Assembly: GCA_041399065.1 (NCBI GenBank)
Contig: JAWKTN010000002.1
Span: forward strand, 496,001-560,000
Source of the DNA: JAGQPD01 sp020426865
Lineage (GTDB): Bacteria > Planctomycetota > Planctomycetia > Pirellulales > Pirellulaceae
Direction of reading: 5' to 3'
Length of the DNA stretch: 64,000 nt
Below, one piece after another: positions 54,833 through 62,845 of the stretch; the first letter of the stretch is position 1; each line of letters opens with the position of its first letter. The translations under genes and the position numbers were made by a program. The notes under the pieces were generated by a model. The model ran no database searches. It was not told where the DNA came from and saw nothing but the letters and a program-made list of their open reading frames with translations.

Positions 54833-56100
54833 TGCACCGTCGTCTCCGCCGCTACCGCCCCCTCGCGACCACTCCCAGCCTCACGCTCCAGCTTGCCCCC
54901 AGGGCCGATTCCGCCGTGCCGCCGTGTTGTCACCCAGCCCTGCCTCCGAACCAACGCCGCTGCGGCGACCACTACCGTCGACATCACGTGCCACGGCAGC
55001 CCCCCCCAAACGCTCCAGTGTACTTCCCGACGAGCGAATCGCCACCAAGCCACCGCCACCGACAACGCCAACGCCACCCCCGCCGCCGTCAATACCGCCA
55101 GCGGCCCAACAGCTCCATACCCCCCCCATATCCCTGTCGCCAACAGCATCGCGCCACACCAACTGGCCACCAAGACCGACAGCGGAGGAACTGCCAGCTC
55201 CAGCGCCAACGCCCAGAGCCGCAAGTCGCCACGCCGCAGCCCCCGCCACCCCAACCGCGGTACCTCCCGACAAATAGTGTACACATGTCCATGTATCCAG
55301 CGGCGGCGTTGGACCTGCTTGCTGGCCCGGTCGGGCGGTAACGGACTGGTCACGACGGCCTGCGGGCAGAACCGGGGACCGGGTCCAACATGTGCCAAGT
55401 CGCACGCCAATTGCATGTCGTCCGCCGTGTTGCCATTGGCCAGGCTGACCCTCCCCAATTGCTCGGCTGGGATCATCATCCCCGAGCCGGTCAGTAGACA
55501 AGGCAACCCCAAATTCGTCAGTCCCAGCGGTCGCACGTAGTTCTTCATGAACATCGCCATGTACCCCAGACCGCCGGACGCATCCGATGGGTCGGAATCG
55601 GTCAATCGGTAATCAGCCTGAATCGGGCAACCGTACTCCCGAGCGTCGCGGATCAGATAGGAGATGGCATGCGAGGACATGGTACAGTCTGCATCGACGA
55701 CCAGCACATAAGGGGCGATCGTATCGCGATATTGCCGCCACGCGAGGTCCAGAGCGTAACCTTTCCCGCGATGTTGCAAGTCATCCCGTTCAATGACCGT
55801 CGCACCATGTTGTCGCGCCACGTTCGCGGTGTCATCCTGGCAGTTGTCTGCGACGACAATCATTCGATCACCCGGGCATAATTGCGGCTTGACCGACTGC
55901 AGCGCTTGAGCGATCACGATCGCTTCATTATGGGCGGGGATGAGCACATCCAATCGTGGACGCGGTTCAGCTGGTGACAATAACACTTCCGAGCGATAGC
56001 CACGCAATGCCGCAGCCAATACCTCGATCAGTAGTACCAGGCATGGCATCAGCACAGCGAACGCAATGATCATACATCCTATCTGCAGTCCGGTGGTCAT
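54829..56100 (-). CDS. Membrane glycosyltransferase family 2, processive type (QRRRW)
   Basis: 423 residues. An N-terminal helix (about 7-30) is followed by a GT-A domain with LDVLIPAHNEAIVIAQAL, VVADNCQDDT, the DxD motif VVDADCT, NTADDMQLA and the QxxRW signature KQVQRRRW. Three or four C-terminal helices follow. The D,D,D,QxxRW set is typical of cellulose, hyaluronan and poly-GlcNAc synthases, which polymerise and export a chain. Here the gene sits among Wzx/Wzy genes, so it may add a single residue instead. The start ATG 56100 overlaps the flippase stop as ATGA; a longer start at 56229 would lie within the flippase gene. Confidence 0.85.
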   Translation of the reverse strand: MTTGLQIGCMIIAFAVLMPCLVLLIEVLAAALRGYRSEVLLSPAEPRPRLDVLIPAHNEAIVIAQALQSVKPQLCPGDRMIVVADNCQDDTANVARQHGATVIERDDLQHRGKGYALDLAWRQYRDTIAPYVLVVDADCTMSSHAISYLIRDAREYGCPIQADYRLTDSDPSDASGGLGYMAMFMKNYVRPLGLTNLGLPCLLTGSGMMIPAEQLGRVSLANGNTADDMQLACDLAHVGPGPRFCPQAVVTSPLPPDRASKQVQRRRWIHGHVYTICREVPRLGWRGLRRGDLRLWALALELAVPPLSVLVASWCGAMLLATGIWGGYGAVGPLAVLTAAGVALALSVAVAWWRFARREVHWSVWGGLPWHVMSTVVVAAAALVRRQGWVTTRRHGGIGPGGKLEREAGSGREGAVAAETTVQ

Positions 56101-57455
56101 CCTACGCCCCCCGCCGACACTTCCATTGCTGGCAACTTCAACACTACGCGGCGCAAGACGAACAATCTCGTGACAGTGGCGGAAAACGATCCGCCAAACA
56201 TTGCCGCGGCGGCACCAACGGCTGACCACGATGGGACCAGCACCACGGTCGCGGCAAGTGTGACGATCACACCCACACAGTCTGCCACAAAATTATCTCC
56301 GGGGCGGTCGACGGCCCATAATCCGTTACCGGCGATCATCCCAATGGACGTTGCCATCAGTGCAGCCGCCAAGAACACCATCGTCGTCCCGCTACCTCCA
56401 CTATCGCTGACGATGATACCGACCAGCGCCTCGCCACCAAAGCTCGCAACGACGAGAAAGCCTCCCGACACGAGAAGATAGAGCGCGCCGGCTTTAACAA
56501 GAAAGGTACGCAGGCCGGGCCATCCAAACCGTGCAAAAGCGTGGACGGCTTTGGGCGCGATGTAGCGGCTCAGGCCCATGATCATCATCGAGGCCAGACC
56601 GACGACCGTCGTCGCGGCGCCGAAGCCGCCGGTTACCACCTCGCCGTGAACCAACTGCAATATCCACGGCATCAACAGCGGGATCGTGGTACCCACAAGA
56701 TGGCTGAGCAGCGCCCACTTGGCGAAGGTCCAATTGTGCCACCACGCCACCACGGCATGCCGGCGACGTGGTTGAAAGGCTCTCCGTCGCAACAGCAGCC
56801 AGCTTCCGCTACCAACCAGCGAAGCAATGCCCATCGCCGCAAAGACACGGTTGACGTTCAGGCCGTCGCACGACCAAAGCATGGCCAGCGCGGACAACTG
56901 GATGGCGGCAACGAGGCCATCGAGAAGCGTCGCGGCAGCGGCCTGCAAATGTGCAAAGAAGTACTGCCTGCCGAATTCCCGCAACATCATTGGCGGAATG
57001 ACCACGGGCAACAACCACGCCAGTTCCGCGAAAGCGGCTTCCCACTTCCAACTGACGACTGCCACGATACTCAATGCCAACGCCGCCACGGCAATGAACG
57101 CTGTTAGATGGACCAACGAACTGCCGGCGTACCAGCGGGCACGTGTTCCGGTTCGGTGGCTGCAGTAGACCATGTAAGGGGCGAAGATCACTTGCTCTTG
57201 GACCCCTCGTATGAAATGGACCAGCGACCAGGCCAGCACATAGATGCCCATTCCGAACTTGCCACTCGTTCGGCCGATCAAGGCAGCCGTCACCAATGTG
57301 GTGCCACTGACAATCGCCTGATCCAACAACGACCACCCCCCTTTGGCCAGGAGCGAATCGCCAAACAGCGCCTGCCAAAGTCGTGAGCCAAGAACACGCC
57401 ACGGTCCGCGCGAGGGGCCTGGCGATTCGCGGTGAGCTGCCAAGAAGATGTCCAC
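56097..57455 (-). CDS. Polysaccharide flippase (Wzx/PST family), System A
   Basis: 452 residues with about 12 predicted membrane helices. The opening reads LLAKGGWSLLDQAIVSGTTLV and later segments such as FGAATTVVGLASMMIMGLSR are typical of PST/MATE-type polysaccharide transporters. It probably flips the lipid-linked System A repeat. ATG 57455 lies 21 bases after the initiating-transferase stop, and the downstream GT2 is coupled by ATGA. It differs clearly from the System B flippase, so the two systems are not a recent copy of each other. Confidence 0.83.
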   Translation of the reverse strand: MDIFLAAHRESPGPSRGPWRVLGSRLWQALFGDSLLAKGGWSLLDQAIVSGTTLVTAALIGRTSGKFGMGIYVLAWSLVHFIRGVQEQVIFAPYMVYCSHRTGTRARWYAGSSLVHLTAFIAVAALALSIVAVVSWKWEAAFAELAWLLPVVIPPMMLREFGRQYFFAHLQAAAATLLDGLVAAIQLSALAMLWSCDGLNVNRVFAAMGIASLVGSGSWLLLRRRAFQPRRRHAVVAWWHNWTFAKWALLSHLVGTTIPLLMPWILQLVHGEVVTGGFGAATTVVGLASMMIMGLSRYIAPKAVHAFARFGWPGLRTFLVKAGALYLLVSGGFLVVASFGGEALVGIIVSDSGGSGTTMVFLAAALMATSIGMIAGNGLWAVDRPGDNFVADCVGVIVTLAATVVLVPSWSAVGAAAAMFGGSFSATVTRLFVLRRVVLKLPAMEVSAGGVG

Positions 57456-57476
57456 GGCTGTCCGTTGTTACTTGCT

Positions 57477-58634
57477 TTAGTGGGAACCGCGATGCAATAC
57501 CACGGCCAAAATCGTCCGCAGAATCAAGGTCATATCCTTGACGAATCCACGAGCGGTTATGTAACGAATATCCATCCTCATCCAATCTGCAAACGGCACT
57601 TGATTCTTTCCTTCAACTTGCCAGATACACGTTACTCCAGGCGTCACGTCCAAACGGCGCCGCTCCCATCCGCGACACATCCGGGCTTCTTTCGAGCACA
57701 TCGGTCGCGGTCCTACCAACGACATGTCTCCACGCAATACGTTCCACAGCTGTGGCAACTCGTCAATACAGGTCTTCCGCAGATAACGCCCAACGGTAGT
57801 AATCCGGGGATCACGACGAATCTTGAACGCCGGACCATCCTGCTCGTTCTGGTCCATCAGCGATTGCTTGAGTTCCTCCGCGTCTTCCACCATCGTGCGA
57901 AACTTCACGATCGTAAACTGACGTCCGCCAATTCCGTCCCGCGGCTGCGTAAAAAAGACGGGGCCATGACTGGTCGCCTTGATCGCCGCCGCCGACGCGA
58001 CCATTACCGGCGACAACAACATTAGTCCCAAGCCGGCACCCAAGATGTCGATCGCCCGCTTCCATGCCGGCAAACCGCGAACGAATAAGGTTTCGCCCGC
58101 AAGCGTACGCCCCGGCGATGTCGATTCTGCCGACGCTATCCCGACATTGTCCAGTTCGTCGTCCGCCATCGCGCCGTCATTCGAAAATTCGTCGCTCGTG
58201 TCGTCCCCCGACCGCTCGTCGAATTGGCCGCTGTCGAATTGGCTCCTGTCCTCCGGTGTCGGATAGACATACACATCACAAGTGAAGTCCACCCTGTCGC
58301 GCAAGAGATCACGCATGTCATTGGCCACCTTCCAGGCGCCTTTTTCATCCGTTTCGGGCAACAACAGGGCCGGACGACCGCCAGGCATCATCCCGACATC
58401 GTCGGTCAACCGCAATCGCCGACGTCCCACGGCCGCGATCTGCACCAATCCCTGGCATCGATCGCTAATGACGTCCATCAATACGACGGAAAACGAGCGA
58501 TGCGTTCGATCCGTTCGCAGGCGTTCCCGTAACAGCAACTTTTCAAATTCTTCCACGGACAACATGCCCGCCGGCAACTCGCTCGTAGCGCCGGCTCCCA
58601 AGCCGAGTCCTCGCAAAACAGTCTTAAAAACCAT
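57477..58634 (-). CDS. Initiating sugar transferase with N-terminal degenerate GGDEF-like domain, System A
   Basis: 385 residues. Residues about 25-125 resemble a shortened GGDEF domain: an entry helix with FEKLLLRERLRTDRTHRS, strand FSVVLMDV, then RRLRLTDDVGMMPGGRPALLLPETD, followed by an AWKVANDMRDLL helix. The catalytic GGDEF is replaced by GGRPA, but an RxxD (RLTD, 75-78) remains where the inhibitory I-site would be. An acidic Ser/Asp linker (about 128-162) follows. The polyprenyl glycosylphosphotransferase part (about 188-385) has its membrane hairpin, VKFRTMVEDAEEL, IDELPQLWNVLRGDMSLVGPRP and VTPGVTCIWQVEGKN. The enzyme would start System A repeat synthesis, and c-di-GMP binding by the N-terminal part could control it. 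The transferase assignment is firm; the control is inference. Confidence 0.85.
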   Translation of the reverse strand: MVFKTVLRGLGLGAGATSELPAGMLSVEEFEKLLLRERLRTDRTHRSFSVVLMDVISDRCQGLVQIAAVGRRRLRLTDDVGMMPGGRPALLLPETDEKGAWKVANDMRDLLRDRVDFTCDVYVYPTPEDRSQFDSGQFDERSGDDTSDEFSNDGAMADDELDNVGIASAESTSPGRTLAGETLFVRGLPAWKRAIDILGAGLGLMLLSPVMVASAAAIKATSHGPVFFTQPRDGIGGRQFTIVKFRTMVEDAEELKQSLMDQNEQDGPAFKIRRDPRITTVGRYLRKTCIDELPQLWNVLRGDMSLVGPRPMCSKEARMCRGWERRRLDVTPGVTCIWQVEGKNQVPFADWMRMDIRYITARGFVKDMTLILRTILAVVLHRGSH

Positions 58635-58671
58635 AGGTGACTTTGCACGACAATCAAACAGGTCCCAATCG

Positions 58672-59367
58672 CTATTCCTTTGTTAATACCGCACCAAGAA
58701 CCTTCACTCCCAGGTTCAACATCCGTAGCTTTGTCCGCTGCGCTACCTCCGCAGGGACTCTTCCGGCCTCCAATACCATCAACAATCCATCGACTGCTCC
58801 TGCCCACAAGCAACAGTTTCCAGATTCAAGAGCGGGTGGCATATCGACGACGATAAACGTGTATGAACCACTTAGCTCACGCAACATCTCTGCCAGCGTC
58901 ATCGCGTCGGAGATCACTTCGTTTTGTGCCGCGGCGCCGCCAATCGGCATAACCGACAGGTTCGCTACGCCAGTGGTATGGCAACATGATTCCAAGCCGA
59001 TTTTACCGGTGAGGGCCTCGGTTAGCCCCGGAGCACTGGCGACGCGAAATTGGCTTGCCACTGCCGGGTGTTGCGTGCAGCCGTCGACCAACAACACGCG
59101 ATCCCCCATGATCGCCGCCGCACTCACTGCCAGATTGGCCGCCACCGTGCTGACCCCTTCACCGCGCTCACAGCTGGTAACACCAACCACGCGTGATTGT
59201 TTACCGCTTTCCGTCAACAACAACTGCCGCACTTGCATGGCGAGTGCGTCGAAGCGATCATGCATATCTTGAACATGACGCCGCTGACGCGGCGGCGGCT
59301 CTCTACGCTCAGGAGTCCCCTTCACTTGCGACGGCGTTGCGTCACTATCTTTTCGTTTCGTTTTCAT
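58672..59367 (-). CDS. CpsD/CapB-like BY-kinase-family ATPase, System A
   Basis: 231 residues of the MinD/BY-kinase fold. The first motif reads SCERGEGVSTVAANLA, where the usual Walker A lysine is Val (GEGVS in place of GEGKS). Walker A' is LLVDGCTQHP and Walker B FIVVDMPPALES is intact. No tyrosine-rich tail is present. It normally partners the Wzz protein encoded just upstream to control chain length. ATG 59367 is chosen, but an open frame reaches back to a TTG at 59445 that abuts the Wzz stop, so the N-terminus could be longer. Kinase activity is doubtful; nucleotide binding may remain. Confidence 0.8.
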   Translation of the reverse strand: MKTKRKDSDATPSQVKGTPERREPPPRQRRHVQDMHDRFDALAMQVRQLLLTESGKQSRVVGVTSCERGEGVSTVAANLAVSAAAIMGDRVLLVDGCTQHPAVASQFRVASAPGLTEALTGKIGLESCCHTTGVANLSVMPIGGAAAQNEVISDAMTLAEMLRELSGSYTFIVVDMPPALESGNCCLWAGAVDGLLMVLEAGRVPAEVAQRTKLRMLNLGVKVLGAVLTKE

Positions 59368-59445
59368 ACGGTATACTTCTTCCAGGTACCCAGCCACCTT
59401 CGCTGGTGATACGTTGCCAGCAGCCGGCAGTCGACGACGGTGCAA

Positions 59446-61026
59446 CTAGACGCGAATCCGATGGCGTGGTGACCGCGGGACCGACAGCAACACCGGAATG
59501 TCCAACTTTCGCTCGACTTCCTGCAGATTTCGCATTCTCGGATCAGCGTAATCCGCCATTACCGCGGCACAACAGCCCGACAATACTGCGGCCAACAATC
59601 CCAGTGCAAGTACAATCCGTTTTTTGGGGCTGGCCGGCTTCCGCACCAGGCTCCCCATTTGAAACGAATTCAAATTCGAAATCTTGTCAACTCGCAATTG
59701 ATCCGTTATCCGCGCCTGCTCCAACTTCTGCGAATACGTGCGATAATGCTCGTCAAGCAACTCCATCTCACGCTCGAGATTCATGATCTCTTTTTCCGAT
59801 GTCGTGACCAGTGCCAACTGATCACGTAACTCGTGCTGCCCTGCCAACAATGCTTGATGCCGCGTCTCCAACGAATGAAGATTGGCACGCTCAACCGCCA
59901 ATTCTGTGTCCATACGAACGTAGGCCGGATTGATGTCGCTGGTTTTTTCCGTTCTCTGCGACGACTGGCCGTCGACAACCTGCTCGGCCTGCCGCACCTG
60001 CTCGCGAATCGTCACCAAACTTGGATGATCGTCACTGTACTTCGACGCCAGCTCCTTCTCGCGAATCTTCAGTTCGTACAACGGAATCTGCATGCCGTCT
60101 TTGGCACTGTTCGCAACACTCACCTGCACCGTGTCAATCCGTGGCTCCAACGACGACATCGATCGCTCAATGCCACGCAACCGCCCCTCACTTGTCGCCA
60201 ATTCCGTCTTGGCCTCCACCAGCTCCGTCTCAATCTTCTCCAACTGCGTCAACAACAGATTCCGTCGACCCTCGATCGTTACCACTCCCAACTCGTCCTT
60301 TCGCACCTTCAAGCGATCGGCCGCTAACTGCAACTCGTCGTATAACTCGTCCTTCTTCTTCGCAAAAAACGCCGACGATCCATCAATGCGGTTCGCCCCG
60401 CGATGGACCTCGCGGAACTCCTCCATCATCGTGTCCACAATCAACTTCGCCAAATACGGCGACTTCGCCTTGGCCGTTACCTTGATGACACTCGACTTTC
60501 GTGGATGCTCAAACTTCACCGATTTTTCCAGCTTGACAACCGCCAGCTCGTCCTCCGAAATCGGCTCGCCCCGGTCCATCCATCGCTTTACCGAATCGGC
60601 CGCCCCTTCCACCGTCTCCTGACAGTAAGCCACAAGACCGTTGCCGTCCTCCGGCCCCCCAACACCAACGCCCTCCTCCGTCATGATCCCGTTGAGGATG
60701 ACCGTCGCCGACAACCGCTTCACGACTCGAGTCAGCACCTCCCGACTCTGCAACATCTCCAACGCCGAATTGATTTCGTTCTCTCGATTCTCAAAAATCG
60801 GAACCGTGGTCCCGGTCGTCGCTGTCGGGTCCAACGCTACGCTCTCGTGCCCCATCTGCACGAAAACCTCCCCCTCCGATACATACGTACGCGGCCAAAC
60901 CACCAGCGCCACAATCGCCAACGCCAGGACGAAAGTCCCCACGGCTACCACACGCTTCCACCGGCGTCGAAGCGTTCGCACGACGTCATATGCCGGTTGC
61001 AATGCCGTACCCACCGATTCGTTCAT
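59446..61026 (-). CDS. Wzz/GNVR chain-length determinant protein, System A
   Basis: 526 residues. Helix 1 (about 25-47) is followed by a Wzz domain with SEGEVFVQMGHESVALDPTA, a long coiled-coil region (about 190-430) and the second helix near 478-500 (IVLALGLLAAVLSGCCAAV). It lacks the fused ATPase of the System B protein, which the next gene supplies instead. It is a polysaccharide co-polymerase that sets chain length in the periplasm. ATG 61026 has GGGGAG seven bases upstream and is better than the in-frame starts at 61071 and 61056. It is the first gene of System A and diverges from a diguanylate cyclase gene. Confidence 0.87.
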   Translation of the reverse strand: MNESVGTALQPAYDVVRTLRRRWKRVVAVGTFVLALAIVALVVWPRTYVSEGEVFVQMGHESVALDPTATTGTTVPIFENRENEINSALEMLQSREVLTRVVKRLSATVILNGIMTEEGVGVGGPEDGNGLVAYCQETVEGAADSVKRWMDRGEPISEDELAVVKLEKSVKFEHPRKSSVIKVTAKAKSPYLAKLIVDTMMEEFREVHRGANRIDGSSAFFAKKKDELYDELQLAADRLKVRKDELGVVTIEGRRNLLLTQLEKIETELVEAKTELATSEGRLRGIERSMSSLEPRIDTVQVSVANSAKDGMQIPLYELKIREKELASKYSDDHPSLVTIREQVRQAEQVVDGQSSQRTEKTSDINPAYVRMDTELAVERANLHSLETRHQALLAGQHELRDQLALVTTSEKEIMNLEREMELLDEHYRTYSQKLEQARITDQLRVDKISNLNSFQMGSLVRKPASPKKRIVLALGLLAAVLSGCCAAVMADYADPRMRNLQEVERKLDIPVLLSVPRSPRHRIRV

Positions 61027-61071
61027 TGGATGCTCCCCTTGCAATTCGATTGACATTGCGACAACATCCAA

Positions 61072-61208
61072 TCGTCGCGCACCTCGCCCCCTCTACCTGC
61101 CGATAGTAAAAACGATCAGTCTAAACAAAATATTCCAATTGCATAGACTTTAACGACCGGTTTCACCGAAACAGAACACAAAGCCCCCTCATTGGCGGGG
61201 GAATCCCC
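61072..61208. promoter_or_regulatory. Divergent control region between System A and a diguanylate cyclase gene
   Basis: This short AT-rich gap must serve both directions. AGTCTA at 61118-61123 and TAGACT at 61144-61149 form an inverted repeat around the most AT-rich part. GTTTC/GAAAC (61160-61164 and 61168-61172) is a second small dyad. Just before the plus-strand start, C5 (61184-61188) can pair with G5 (61197-61201), or those Gs can pair with CCCC (61205-61208) next to the ATG. No sigma factor can be assigned with confidence. Confidence 0.45.
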
Positions 61209-62207
61209 ATGAATGCTACCCGACACGGACCCCCCATCGGTATACCAAGCGGGGGGGACTTCGCCATTTTCGCCCACCTTTGGCAATCCCCCGATGTCGT
61301 CGCGTTGATCGTGGACGCCGACGCCAACACAATCTTGGACAGCAATCCTGGAGCACGTCAGCGGCTGGCTCCGCTCACGTTCACCTCCGCCGCCGGCGTT
61401 CTTTCCGCCTCACTTGTCGAACCGCGTTGCACATCACGCCACCAAGGCGAAATTCTTTCGCTCCATGACGTCCTGTCGCTGACGCCGCAGCTCGCGTCCG
61501 GCACACGGTTGCTGCTCGCTCCCGCCGCCCAGGCCGTCCCGACATTGGAGGTGCGAGCCTTTTCCATTGACGCGATCGGCGACGAGCCAACCAAGAACGG
61601 CCCGACAACCGCCCCAAGGGCGAGGCGATGGTTGTTGGTGGGATTTGTTCCCGATCCGACTGCACGTGTTGCCGTGGTCGTCGAAAGCTTGGATCCACTT
61701 ACGTCAACTGCCACTCGCCGTGGGCTCGACATCGAATTGCCGCGAATCTTCCAGCGCTGTCGCGGCCATTTGACGCCAACGGCGCTGATGATGATGGATA
61801 TCGATCAGCTTAAGACGATCAACGACGGCCACGGCCACCTTGCAGGAGACTCGCTCCTGTCTCTATTTACCGAACGGATCCGCCGGATGCTTCGTCCAGA
61901 CGATTTTGTGGCCCGGTTCGGTGGTGACGAATTTGTCGTCATCCTGCAGAATGTGGAGACTATCGGCAGCGATCCCAGCGTTGCCCGCATTGCCAACCGC
62001 CTGTTGGCGGAGATCAACGTGCCAGCGGCCATCAACGACGAGCTGACACTGTCGATTCGGTGCAGTATTGGCATCGCGGGTTATTCGACCACGTTCGGCG
62101 ACCACCAGGCGTGGCTTGCAGCCGCGGATCGGGCGATGTATGCAGCCAAGCAGTCCGGTGGCAATCGCTATGCCATCTGGTCGCCGGCCGGACCGGCTCT
62201 CGGTTAG
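61209..62207 (+). CDS. GGDEF diguanylate cyclase
   Basis: 332 residues without membrane helices. An N-terminal PAS-like region (about 20-165; VVALIVDADANTILDSNPGA) precedes a GGDEF domain (about 170-325). That domain has MMDIDQLKTINDGHGHLAGD, an intact FGGDEF with GGDEF at 238-242, and an I-site RPDD exactly five residues earlier. The enzyme should make c-di-GMP from two GTP and be product-inhibited. It is divergent from System A, only about 180 bases from the Wzz start. The ATG is preceded by a G-run that can pair with CCCC beside the start. Its stop overlaps the convergent MOSC gene stop by four bases. Confidence 0.86.
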   Translation: MNATRHGPPIGIPSGGDFAIFAHLWQSPDVVALIVDADANTILDSNPGARQRLAPLTFTSAAGVLSASLVEPRCTSRHQGEILSLHDVLSLTPQLASGTRLLLAPAAQAVPTLEVRAFSIDAIGDEPTKNGPTTAPRARRWLLVGFVPDPTARVAVVVESLDPLTSTATRRGLDIELPRIFQRCRGHLTPTALMMMDIDQLKTINDGHGHLAGDSLLSLFTERIRRMLRPDDFVARFGGDEFVVILQNVETIGSDPSVARIANRLLAEINVPAAINDELTLSIRCSIGIAGYSTTFGDHQAWLAAADRAMYAAKQSGGNRYAIWSPAGPALG

Positions 62208-62845
62208 TCCAGCCCCTCCAGCAACTCGCCACGCCACTCGGTGGAAGTCGCCGGGTGCTCCGCCGCTCGTCGCAAAAGCATCGGATCGGGTTGAAAGAAG
62301 CGTGCGCGATAGAGCTGCGCAATGGAAATACCGCCGGGATCGCGCTGCATGATCGCCACGGTGTCCCCAGCGGCTACCTCTCCCCTCTCCAGTACTCTCA
62401 CGTAAAAACCGTTGCGTTGCGACTGATGGAATTGTTGGACAATCGCGGGGCCCAACCGCAGTCCCAACTTGAAACAGGGAACGCGTGGTTGAGTTACCTG
62501 CACGACGACCGATCCGACCCGCAGCACGTCGCCAATCGAGACCAATTCATCGGTCACGCCCGACAGTGACAGATTCTCGCCAAATTGTCCCCACGGCAAA
62601 TACGAGCGACCCAACTGTTGTTTCCAGTACTCATAGTATTCGCAGGAGTAGACGTATACGGCCTTATCGAGTCCACCGTGATGGCGTCGATCCGCCTGAC
62701 CATCTCCGACGCAGCCCGCGTCACCTACGACGACCGGACCTGTAGCGGGAGCTTTGAAGATCCCAGTGTCCACGTTGCGGCCACGCTGCCACGCATGCCG
62801 CGGCAACCCGATGTTCACACTCACGACGCTTCCTAGGTCAGTCAT
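62204..62845 (-). CDS. MOSC domain protein (YiiM-like)
   Basis: 213 residues. The MOSC core contains GDGQADRRHHGGLDKAVYVY, WGQFGENLSLSG and the conserved cysteine in QPRVPCFKLGLR; the C-terminal extension matches the 3-alpha domain of YiiM. Members bind molybdenum cofactor and reduce N-hydroxylated compounds or act in related sulfur and molybdenum chemistry. ATG 62845 has GGAGAG just upstream and overlaps the end of the preceding gene by eight bases; the longer start at 62944 would lie wholly inside that gene. It appears unrelated to the polysaccharide genes. Confidence 0.84.
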   Translation of the reverse strand: MTDLGSVVSVNIGLPRHAWQRGRNVDTGIFKAPATGPVVVGDAGCVGDGQADRRHHGGLDKAVYVYSCEYYEYWKQQLGRSYLPWGQFGENLSLSGVTDELVSIGDVLRVGSVVVQVTQPRVPCFKLGLRLGPAIVQQFHQSQRNGFYVRVLERGEVAAGDTVAIMQRDPGGISIAQLYRARFFQPDPMLLRRAAEHPATSTEWRGELLEGLD

